From a virus: a DNA stretch of 26,124 nucleotides. The DNA is taken from positions 1 through 26,124 of IMG/VR virus record IMGVR_UViG_3300018041_000054; one strand, written 5' to 3'. The position numbers and the translations under genes were made by a program. Below, piece by piece: positions 7,399 through 14,317 of this stretch. The notes below the pieces were generated by a model. The model ran no database searches. It was not told the origin of the DNA and saw nothing but the letters and a program-made list of their open reading frames with translations. Position 1 is the stretch's first letter; each line of letters begins with the position of its first letter.

Positions 7399-10300
7399 CT
7401 ATGACAATGGTACACCGTCAGGACCAATATTGCTATTAAGTACTTCATCTATTACACCTTCACGAGCCACGTCACCTCTTCTTTCTTCAAACTGTGTGTT
7501 AATTTCCTGTTTAATTTGTTCTAACATAGACATTTCGTATGCGTTATTTTTCTTAGCATGTAAGTCGCATGTAAATAATCCATTACTGAAATTTAAGGTT
7601 GTTTTTAAACACTGATAAACACCACTCATAGTATAATTTATCCCAGAAAAATCATATAATCCTGTATTTTGGTCTTCATCGTCTATATTAAAATCTAATT
7701 TTCTTGGACTCTCTAAAACAAGTAAAAAATCTGTGTCTGAATCATCGTAAGACATACCAAATAAATTTGTTGTTAGATGTTTTTCTGGTTTGACATTAAT
7801 ACTAGTGTTTTCGTTTATACTTCCTACTGCATCATCATATAAATTATTATTTCCTATCCACCAAGGATCTCCCCTAACAGTCATATTAATTTCTAATGTA
7901 CTTTTTGTTTTATTACTGTGAGCATCCATTAAATGAGAAAACATACTGGGTCTAAACGATCCCCTTTCTCCTGGAGCATTTGTAGTTTTATCGCCGGGTT
8001 CTACTGATTTAACCGCAGTTTTATTTCTAACATTTGCTAATACAACATTTTTAGCAATTTGTTCATCTCGTATAGCATCTTGATCAGACCCGTCACCCTC
8101 TAAACCTTTAATAAGTTCAGAAGAATACAAAAAGTCTATATACCCCTTGTCATTATAGGAAAGGTCATCATCAAATTCGTCACCATCAGTGGGAGACCCC
8201 TCCTGAGGTGCTGTTACTTTTTTAACAAGTTCGTTACTTGCTAATGCAGAACTTATCTGTTCATCTGCTAAACTTTCTGCTAATTGTTGAGCTTTTGTGC
8301 CGTTAATGTCGTTTTCAATTTCTTTAATTTCTGCATCAGTGAACCCAACATATTCACCAAACTGTCCTAAAATATTACTAAATTCATACCCTTTTCTTTG
8401 CTCATCAAATTTGTTTTTTAAATCAGTAAGACCTGCTAATATACCTTGCTTTTTAGATTCTTTCTTTTGTTTTTCTACAACAGGAGCCTTATCTTGAACA
8501 TTTTCAGAGGCTTCGTCCTCAGTTAGTGATGTTGCTGTAGCCATTGCGGCTTGATCTGCAAAACTTCCCTCTCCGTAATAAGGAGATGTAAGAACAAATG
8601 CCTCATCAAAACGTAAATTTAAATCTATAACTTGATCGTTTTTACCTGTAAACATATAATAATATTCTTTGTATATTTTAAGATCATTAATTCGTTTCTT
8701 TACGTTTTCCAATTGTAAATTTTGACCAGCATTAAGTTCATTCATAGAAACGCCTACGTCTGTACGGCTTTCTCTTGTAAGCACAGGTTCAAATATAAAA
8801 ATTCTTTTATATTCATTGCGTTTTGTATCAAGTTTATTATAATCTATAATTACTTTTGTATTAATTTTATACCAACTAATAAAAGCCTGATCTAATTCAA
8901 CACTACTTCTTGGATCATTTGGATCTGTCATTCTGGTTGCTTTTTTAAATAGATCTTCACTTAGTGATAAAATTGTTGCTAAAATATCTTCAAAACTTTC
9001 TTTTTCAGGAAAATTAATTATTACCCCTTGTGTACGAGGAATAGCCAAAGCGCCTGTGGTCTCCGGATTTAAAAAAACGCTGGTTGGATTCGACTCTAAT
9101 TCTAATGATGGTCCGTCTCCTGTGTCATCTGTAATTTGCTGATTTTCTTCTTCATCGCCTCCAACAGTAAATGTTCCTCCTGGAAATCTTTGAGCAAATT
9201 CTTCTTTAAGTGCTATACTATGAAATAATTTGTCTTGTAATAAATGTTCATCGCCTTCATATTCATCGCTTGTAACTTGAACCTCTTTGTGAACACCGTC
9301 TATAGTTGGTGTCCTACTAGCAGAATTTTGTATTAAATTATCTACATTTATTATAACTTCATCTGCTACAGTTCCATCCTTTTCTGCATTTTCTTTAAGT
9401 TTTGCATTCCATACTGATTGCAAACTTCCATCACCGTCGTTTAGTAATGTTCTTAATGTTGTACCTGTGATTTTTAATTGTTTGGGTATTCTGTAGTTTT
9501 GGTCAAATAATGCTATGTCATTATTTGGTGTTGCTGTAAAATCATATATACCTCCTTCCGGTGTAATTTCCATAGTATATGTTACAGCACCTAGTTGAAA
9601 AAAGAAAGGGCCTTTTATAACAATAGGTGAGCCACCACCGTCTTCATTAGAGTTCGCATCTTGTCCTACATATCCTTTGAATTCTATTTCTAAAATTAAA
9701 GGCAACTCCGTCGCTTCATATCCACAAAAAGATTTTGTTGCCGAAAGTCTGTCTAATAATGTTACTGCGCCTGCTTCTGTTAATGTAAATTTAACCTGAG
9801 CCGCTTTATCTGGGAAATTTAATATACTGAGATTATCTATATTGATATCCGTACTTCCAGTTTCTGCAATAATTACTATATCTCTGGGATCAGGTGTGGT
9901 ACGTTTTACATCAAATTCCTCTCTGCCATATTCGTTTTCTCGCTCTTGTTGTGATTTTTGTCTTTCTATTAAATTATTTTGTTCGATTGCCGCGGCATCT
10001 TTCTTCTTCATGAATAATCTAAGTTTGTATGTTGATACATCAAAATTATCTAAAATATTGCCGGCTACAGGATGATCAAGGTATAGTGAATCCCTAAAGG
10101 TCTTACTTGCGTCGGTGGGGTCAAGACCTAATTTTTTAAGTGTTTCGTCAGCGATATTACTAATCGGGCCTTCTTTTCTTTGTTCAAATAGTCTATCTAA
10201 TTCTGCACGTTCTTCTGTGGTAAGTAGACCATTTCCTACAAGGTCCAGTTTATTTCCATCGTATGTTATAGTCTCATCGCCCTTACCCAGAGCTTGTTCA

Positions 10301-10476
10301 TCAGCAGTAGTCTTTCTTTTGCCTATATTGCCTTTTATTCTATTATCATTTTGTATAATTTGATCATAATAATTTGTGAAGTCACCTAGTGTGCCCTTTT
10401 GTGCAATCTCGGTTAAATTAAATAAGTTTGTGGTTAATCCATATGGCTGAAATTTAGGAGGTGTGTAATTGGACAT
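7399..10476 (-). CDS. Large baseplate hub-type structural protein (gp27-like by position)
   Basis: A 1025-residue soluble protein without signal or membrane segments. It lies between gp53 (TAATG overlap) and gp5 in one leftward operon, so it is almost certainly a baseplate part. Beta-rich segments such as LPLILEIEFKGYVGQ, FFFQLGAVTYTMEITPEGG and the C-terminal YTMSGVYQCLKTTLNFSNG with FTCDLHAKKN resemble hub and tail-tube-type domains. The hub (gp27) binds gp5 directly in T4 and is usually encoded next to the spike in contractile systems, so a gp27 role is my inference. T4 gp27 has only 391 residues; here a long charged, Asp/Glu/Lys-rich middle (about 640-860) separates the N-terminal and C-terminal domains. 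The first 170 residues are hydrophilic and rich in Asp/Lys/Thr. Sure: structural tail protein. Unsure: which one. Confidence 0.6.
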   Translation of the reverse strand: MSNYTPPKFQPYGLTTNLFNLTEIAQKGTLGDFTNYYDQIIQNDNRIKGNIGKRKTTADEQALGKGDETITYDGNKLDLVGNGLLTTEERAELDRLFEQRKEGPISNIADETLKKLGLDPTDASKTFRDSLYLDHPVAGNILDNFDVSTYKLRLFMKKKDAAAIEQNNLIERQKSQQERENEYGREEFDVKRTTPDPRDIVIIAETGSTDINIDNLSILNFPDKAAQVKFTLTEAGAVTLLDRLSATKSFCGYEATELPLILEIEFKGYVGQDANSNEDGGGSPIVIKGPFFFQLGAVTYTMEITPEGGIYDFTATPNNDIALFDQNYRIPKQLKITGTTLRTLLNDGDGSLQSVWNAKLKENAEKDGTVADEVIINVDNLIQNSASRTPTIDGVHKEVQVTSDEYEGDEHLLQDKLFHSIALKEEFAQRFPGGTFTVGGDEEENQQITDDTGDGPSLELESNPTSVFLNPETTGALAIPRTQGVIINFPEKESFEDILATILSLSEDLFKKATRMTDPNDPRSSVELDQAFISWYKINTKVIIDYNKLDTKRNEYKRIFIFEPVLTRESRTDVGVSMNELNAGQNLQLENVKKRINDLKIYKEYYYMFTGKNDQVIDLNLRFDEAFVLTSPYYGEGSFADQAAMATATSLTEDEASENVQDKAPVVEKQKKESKKQGILAGLTDLKNKFDEQRKGYEFSNILGQFGEYVGFTDAEIKEIENDINGTKAQQLAESLADEQISSALASNELVKKVTAPQEGSPTDGDEFDDDLSYNDKGYIDFLYSSELIKGLEGDGSDQDAIRDEQIAKNVVLANVRNKTAVKSVEPGDKTTNAPGERGSFRPSMFSHLMDAHSNKTKSTLEINMTVRGDPWWIGNNNLYDDAVGSINENTSINVKPEKHLTTNLFGMSYDDSDTDFLLVLESPRKLDFNIDDEDQNTGLYDFSGINYTMSGVYQCLKTTLNFSNGLFTCDLHAKKNNAYEMSMLEQIKQEINTQFEERRGDVAREGVIDEVLNSNIGPDGVPLS

Positions 10477-10778
10477 TATCTACCTCTAAATCTTAATACA
10501 ATATTCTCTGCCGGTAGTTTGATTGTTTTACCTGCTTTGAAATCTCGTATAGGGTCACGTATTTCATCTAAATTTCTCATAGCAAAAACCCACCATAGTC
10601 TAGAACTTTCGTATAATTGGTATGCTAAAAGATCAGGCCTTTCATCATATTGTTGAGGTATTACATAATCTTCATCATAAGGTGATGCTTGTATTGTAGG
10701 TAACTTATTTACATCCAAAAATTTTCCTTCCATGACTGAAAAATTTTTAATAAATGATTCGTTAGTATAAGTAGCCAT
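10476..10778 (-). CDS. 53: Baseplate wedge protein gp53-like
   Basis: A 100-residue protein with the typical gp53 pattern. The core YDERPDLLAYQLYESSRLWW (54-73) and the following VFAMRNLDEIRDP, then FKAGKTIKLP, match the 'RPDlLAydlYg...LWWvi...N.i.DP....G..l.iP' block shared by gp53 and LysM-type baseplate proteins. T4 gp53 (196 residues) bridges wedges to the hub. Here only the core is present, as is common in the short marine and Myoviridae forms. Its start codon overlaps the stop of the gp48/54-like gene (TAATG), and its own stop overlaps the start of the large hub gene in the same way, so translation of all three is probably coupled. Confidence 0.8.
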   Translation of the reverse strand: MATYTNESFIKNFSVMEGKFLDVNKLPTIQASPYDEDYVIPQQYDERPDLLAYQLYESSRLWWVFAMRNLDEIRDPIRDFKAGKTIKLPAENIVLRFRGR

Positions 10779-11650
10779 TAAATAAATCCGTCCTTATAAA
10801 GTTTACCATTTCTAAATGATTCAACATTAAATTTCTCTCTAACTTTCTTAGGTGTTAATGCTGGTACCAAGTTAATACTGATATTCATTCTAACTGGCAT
10901 GTATGTGGTTTGATCTTTACCTGCTACTTTTGTTTTTACAGGAATATAATCAACATCATCTGGTAACTGTATTGTGTAGTCTCTTAAAATTACTGGTACT
11001 TTATTAAATCCATGCTCTCCCATGTATTCAAAAAGTAATACCGGTGGGGGTGTGCCTTTTTTATCTGGTCCTGTTTGGTCACCAAAATAACTTTTTGTAA
11101 CTGTTCTTAAAAAATGAAATACTGCCAAAAGATATTGTGCATCATATATGTCATTTGCATAAAAGTCTGCTGTAACAGGTAATATAGGCGGTCTTGTTGC
11201 ACTATATGAATATATTGGATAGTTCATACCATGTAAAAGTTGCTCTGCATATTCCACGATACCTGATATAAAGATGTTTGGTGTTGTTTGCCAAACTAAG
11301 CCACCAGCACGTCTTAAAGGTTCTAATAGACCATTATTATCAGCAGAGTAAATTACATCTGCACCACCGTCTTTAGGTCTCAATCTAGCTCTCCAGTCAG
11401 ACCTTGGTACACTACCGCCTTGAGCAGACTTGTTTTGAACAAGTCCTGCATTTATGACTTGATCTGATAATTCTTGTGAGTTTAATTGCTGAGCCTGAAA
11501 AAATGTATTATCTGAATAATTTTCAATACCACCTGCTAATCCAGGCAAAAATGCATTGAGAACACTTTGTACTCTAGGGTCTAACTTACTTACAGCCTTG
11601 CCTGCTTTTTTAGTTAGATAGTTATTTACTGATTTTTCAAAAAATGACAT
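10778..11650 (-). CDS. 48: Baseplate tail-tube cap protein gp48/gp54 family
   Basis: This is the first gene of the leftward late operon, with a good ribosome binding site (GGAGA, nine bases or so before ATG) and a GATAAATA late promoter at 11676-11669. The 290 residues contain the central motif MNYPIYSYSATRPPILPVTA (140-159) followed by ANDIYDAQYLLAVFHFLRTV, typical of the gp48/gp54 family that starts the tail tube on the baseplate. FEYMGEHGFNKVPVILRDYT and YIPVKTKV...PVRMNISINLVPAL are the usual C-terminal strands. T4 has two paralogues, gp48 (364 residues) and gp54 (320). Only one is visible here, and I chose gp48 because marine T4-like phages keep gp48 next to gp53; gp54 cannot be excluded. 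Confidence 0.75.
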   Translation of the reverse strand: MSFFEKSVNNYLTKKAGKAVSKLDPRVQSVLNAFLPGLAGGIENYSDNTFFQAQQLNSQELSDQVINAGLVQNKSAQGGSVPRSDWRARLRPKDGGADVIYSADNNGLLEPLRRAGGLVWQTTPNIFISGIVEYAEQLLHGMNYPIYSYSATRPPILPVTADFYANDIYDAQYLLAVFHFLRTVTKSYFGDQTGPDKKGTPPPVLLFEYMGEHGFNKVPVILRDYTIQLPDDVDYIPVKTKVAGKDQTTYMPVRMNISINLVPALTPKKVREKFNVESFRNGKLYKDGFI

Positions 11651-11668
11651 TATAAATCTCCATGCTTA

Positions 11669-11676
11669 TATTTATC
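11669..11676 (-). promoter_or_regulatory. Late promoter octamer GATAAATA for the leftward baseplate operon
   Basis: The minus strand reads GATAAATA, 18 bases before the gp48/54 start codon. Transcription starting about seven bases downstream would leave a short leader carrying the GGAGA ribosome binding site. It is the only late promoter I see for gp48/54, gp53, the hub protein, gp5 and the lysozyme-like gene. Confidence 0.7.
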
Positions 11677-11723
11677 GTATTCATTAAAACTAGTTTTAAT
11701 CTGCCAGTTTTACTAAATACTAA

Positions 11724-11751
11724 TTGACATACACAAAAGACTGTGTATAAT
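11724..11751 (+). promoter_or_regulatory. Strong sigma70-type promoter for the gp55-gp47-gp46 block
   Basis: A perfect -35 box TTGACA (11724-11729) and a perfect -10 box TATAAT (11746-11751) have a 16-base spacer. The sequence AAAAGACTGT in the spacer is shared with the promoter at 4290-4318. It starts a rightward unit from gp55 to the GIY-YIG gene, with a leader of about 35 bases containing GAGGAG before the gp55 start. Confidence 0.8.
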
Positions 11752-11790
11752 ACTAACAATATAAATGAACGATAATTTTGAGGAGAGTTA

Positions 11791-12651
11791 ATGGCACAGC
11801 CTAAAAAAGTTAATTATCTTAATAATAGAGATATATTAAAAGAAATACACAAAAGCAAGATGTCTTTTTGCTATCTTGCAGACGAAAAATATTCTATATT
11901 TGATATCATATTAGAAGATGTCAAAAAAATCAATAGAAACAGCATAAAATTAGCCAGAGAAAACAGGGCCGCTAGGATACAATATGATGGGTATCAGGCC
12001 GCAATGGCAACACATGATGTTAAGGATTATAAAAATAAACCCAAACAAAAAGAATTTGCTGTAGACCCTAAAGAGATACCCTTAGAGGATTTAGTATTTA
12101 GGGTTATGACATATGATCATATTCCAGATGCCCCAGGCAGAAAGAAAAATCCCAAAAACGAAGCAGAAACCAAAGAAAGAGTAAACTTCCCTGCATATAA
12201 ACATTATGCTTATATAAATGATGAACTTAAAGAAGTTGCTAGAAGCCATTGGGAGGGCAGTTTAAGTAATGGGCACTTTAGTGTTTCTCATGGAACCCTA
12301 ACAAATAAATTAGGAATCATGTTTTTAAAACTAGTTGAAAGATATAGTCATAGATCTAATTGGCGTGGATATACTTATGTTGACGAAATGCGAGGACAAG
12401 CAATTCTTCAATTAGCACAAATTGGATTGCAATTTAACGAAGCAAAATCAGATAATCCATTTGCATACTATACTGCGGCGGTTAATAATAGTTTTACAAG
12501 AGTTCTTAATATGGAAAAAAGGAACCAAACAATCAGAGACGATATTTTAATAGACTCTGGACATTTACCAAGTTATGGCAGACAAATAAGGCACGAAGAA
12601 GAAATGAGAGCCATTAGAGAATCTGCACAAAATGAATCAAACCCAGAATAA
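11791..12651 (+). CDS. 55: Late-transcription sigma factor gp55, with a large internal extension
   Basis: gp55 is the T4 sigma factor that directs host RNA polymerase to late promoters. The N-terminal NYLNNRDILKEIHKSK (8-23) corresponds to T4 'NYVNNKELLQAIIDWK'. The conserved sigma core is at about 172-250: LGIMFLKLVERYSHRSNWRG, then YTYVDEMRGQAILQL and DNPFAYYTAAVNNSFTRVL, matching T4 '[20 protein letters not shown]' and '[21 protein letters not shown]'. Between these two parts lie about 145 residues absent from T4 gp55 (185 residues total). The C-terminus (RAIRESAQNESNPE) lacks the T4 'SLDFLYE' tail that binds the sliding clamp. The ribosome binding site is GAGGAG and the promoter at 11724 is host-type, as expected for a gene made before late genes. 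The window's six GATAAATA sites are its likely targets. Confidence 0.88.
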   Translation: MAQPKKVNYLNNRDILKEIHKSKMSFCYLADEKYSIFDIILEDVKKINRNSIKLARENRAARIQYDGYQAAMATHDVKDYKNKPKQKEFAVDPKEIPLEDLVFRVMTYDHIPDAPGRKKNPKNEAETKERVNFPAYKHYAYINDELKEVARSHWEGSLSNGHFSVSHGTLTNKLGIMFLKLVERYSHRSNWRGYTYVDEMRGQAILQLAQIGLQFNEAKSDNPFAYYTAAVNNSFTRVLNMEKRNQTIRDDILIDSGHLPSYGRQIRHEEEMRAIRESAQNESNPE

Positions 12652-12654
12652 TTT

Positions 12655-13671
12655 ATGAGTCAGTTGTTTAAGACAGCGGCCTGTTTTACGGACATACATT
12701 ACGGATTAAAACAGAACAGTCGTTTACACTTACAGGATTGTGAGAGATATGTTGACTGGTTTATTGCAGAAGCAAAAGCCAGAAATGCAGAAACTTGTAT
12801 ATTCCTTGGTGACTGGCATCATCACAGAGCAAGTGTTAATGTTGCTACAATGAATGCAACTATCAGAGATCTTAAAAAAATAAATGAAGCATTTGAAACT
12901 GTTTACTTTATAACAGGTAATCATGATTTATATTACAGAGAAAAACGTGATTTAAACAGTATTGAATACGCCAGAGACCTGTCTAATTTTGTAATGGTGG
13001 ACGAACATTTTGTCCAAGATGACGTTGCTATTATACCTTGGCTTGTAGGGGACGAACACAAACAAGTAGCAAAGATGGATGTCAAATATATGTTTGGACA
13101 TTTTGAATTACCTTACTTTAAAATGAATGCAATGGTAGAGATGCCAGACCACGGAGGTATAAACGACAAAATGCTGAGTGGTCCTGAATATGTGTTTAGT
13201 GGCCATTTCCATAAACGCCAATATAAAAATAATATACATTATATAGGAAATGCTTTCCCACATAATTATGCAGATGTAGGGGACGAAGAAAGAGGAGCAA
13301 TGTTTTTGACATGGGGCGAAGAACCTCAATATGTAAATTGGGAAGATTGTCCTAAGTATAGAGTATTTACATTGAAAGAACTATTGGACAACCACCAAGA
13401 TTTATTGGATGAATACACTTATGCAAGGGTAAAATTAGATATTAGTATTTCATATGAAGAAGCAAATTTTATCAGAGAAAAATTTGCAGAACAATATAAG
13501 GTTAGAGAATTACAACTTATTCCTGTAAAAGACGAAGAAGAATTTGAGGGCGGTGATATAAGTTTTGAAAGTGTTGATCAAATAGTTTTACAACAACTTG
13601 AAACAATAGAAAGCAACACGGTAGACAAACAAAAACTAATTGATATTTACAATGAGATCGAGATACAATAA
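12655..13671 (+). CDS. 47: Recombination nuclease subunit gp47 (Mre11/SbcD-type phosphoesterase)
   Basis: The 338-residue protein has all metallophosphoesterase motifs in order: FTDIHYG (D13, H15), FLGDWHHHR (D53), FITGNHDLYY (N89, H90, D91), GHFELPYF and FSGHFHKRQ. This is the nuclease partner of gp46; together they resect DNA ends for recombination-dependent replication and host DNA breakdown. The length equals T4 gp47 (339). It starts three bases after the gp55 stop without a clear Shine-Dalgarno sequence, so it likely depends on coupling. The partner gp46 is not directly next: a 39-residue ORF and a pyrophosphatase gene lie between. Confidence 0.92.
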   Translation: MSQLFKTAACFTDIHYGLKQNSRLHLQDCERYVDWFIAEAKARNAETCIFLGDWHHHRASVNVATMNATIRDLKKINEAFETVYFITGNHDLYYREKRDLNSIEYARDLSNFVMVDEHFVQDDVAIIPWLVGDEHKQVAKMDVKYMFGHFELPYFKMNAMVEMPDHGGINDKMLSGPEYVFSGHFHKRQYKNNIHYIGNAFPHNYADVGDEERGAMFLTWGEEPQYVNWEDCPKYRVFTLKELLDNHQDLLDEYTYARVKLDISISYEEANFIREKFAEQYKVRELQLIPVKDEEEFEGGDISFESVDQIVLQQLETIESNTVDKQKLIDIYNEIEIQ

Positions 13672-13673
13672 TA

Positions 13674-13793
13674 ATGGGCAAATTAAGACAATGGTTTAGA
13701 CGTTGGTTTGACAAACAAATAGAACTAAGTTTTCAACGTCAAGCAAACAAATTATTTTTAAAAGGTCAAAAGACAAAGAATGCTAAAAATTAA
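13674..13793 (+). CDS. Small basic 39-residue ORF between gp47 and ppa
   Basis: The ATG lies two bases after the gp47 stop, and the reading frame (MGKLRQWFRRWFDKQIELSF then QRQANKLFLKGQKTKNAKN) ends inside the start of the pyrophosphatase gene, overlapping it by 14 bases. The protein is short, strongly basic, and has an amphipathic Trp/Phe/Arg-rich N-terminal half. There is no known motif. It is supported by tight packing on both sides and by the fact that it fills the only gap in this operon. The last residues (AKN and stop) are encoded by the repeat that also forms the ppa and gp46 starts. It could be a real small protein or a coupling leader; I do not recognise a family. Confidence 0.55.
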   Translation: MGKLRQWFRRWFDKQIELSFQRQANKLFLKGQKTKNAKN

Positions 13794-13806
13794 AAACATA
13801 TCAGCA
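13780..13806 (+). repeat. Direct repeat copy 1 at the start of ppa
   Basis: ATGCTAAAAATTAAAAAC (13780-13797) is identical to 14291-14308, and the next nine bases match in seven (ATATCAGCA against GTTTCAGCA). Both copies hold the stop of the upstream frame (AAAAAT TAA) and the start of the downstream one. Confidence 0.9.
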
Positions 13807-14304
13807 GGTAACTTACCAGATGAAGTAAATGTTATCATTGAGATACCAGCAAATTCATCTCCTGTAAAGTATGAGATAGATAAAGAGTCTGGTGCAATGT
13901 TTGTAGATAGATTTTTATCGTCTCCTATGTTTTATCCTTGTAACTATGGATTTGTACCAGATACATTAGCAGAAGACGGTGACCCTACTGATGTATTAGT
14001 TATAACACCGCATCCACTAATACCTCATAGTGTTATTACTGTTAGGCCCGTTGGTGTATTATTAATGACAGACGAAGCAGGAAAAGACTCTAAAATATTA
14101 GCAGTTCCTACAGATAATTTATCAGAGGCGTACAGACATATTAGATGCATTGATGATGTAGAAACAACACTTAAGAATCAAATTGAGCATTTCTTTAAGT
14201 ATTACAAAGATCTAGACGATGGCAAGTGGGTGACTATTGAAGGATGGGGCGATGCCGAAGAAGCCAAGCAAGAGTTATTAAAGGATAGACATGCTAAAAA
14301 TTAA
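13780..14304 (+). CDS. ppa: Inorganic pyrophosphatase, family I, complete
   Basis: The 174 residues align over their whole length with E. coli Ppa (176 residues): IIEIPANSSPVKYEIDKESG (19-38), then FVDRFLSSPMFYPCNYGFVP (41-60), EDGDPTDVLV (65-74) and RPVGVLLMTDEAGKDSK (89-105). Active-site residues are present: E21, K30, E32, R44, Y52, Y56, D66, D68, D71, D98, D103, K105, Y142 and K143. One signature position differs: T70 where bacterial enzymes have Val, Leu or Ile. The enzyme splits pyrophosphate released by polymerases and so pulls DNA and RNA synthesis forward. It is not a T4 core gene. It stands between gp47 and gp46, overlaps the frames on both sides by 14 bases, and its first codons (MLKIKN.SA) copy those of gp46. 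A host-derived auxiliary gene is my inference; function is firm. Confidence 0.95.
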   Translation: MLKIKNISAGNLPDEVNVIIEIPANSSPVKYEIDKESGAMFVDRFLSSPMFYPCNYGFVPDTLAEDGDPTDVLVITPHPLIPHSVITVRPVGVLLMTDEAGKDSKILAVPTDNLSEAYRHIRCIDDVETTLKNQIEHFFKYYKDLDDGKWVTIEGWGDAEEAKQELLKDRHAKN

Positions 14305-14317
14305 AAACGTTTCAGCA
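14291..14317 (+). repeat. Direct repeat copy 2 at the start of gp46
   Basis: Second copy of the 27-base sequence at 13780-13806, two mismatches (first and third bases after the 18-base identical part). The offset between copies is 511 bases, which equals the ppa cassette. Confidence 0.9.

Noticed and set aside
5624-7615. Several plus-strand open frames of 75-163 codons opposite gp5
   Set aside because: They mirror gp5 codons, are Pro/Ser-rich, lack ribosome binding sites and promoters, and gp5 is clearly the real gene.
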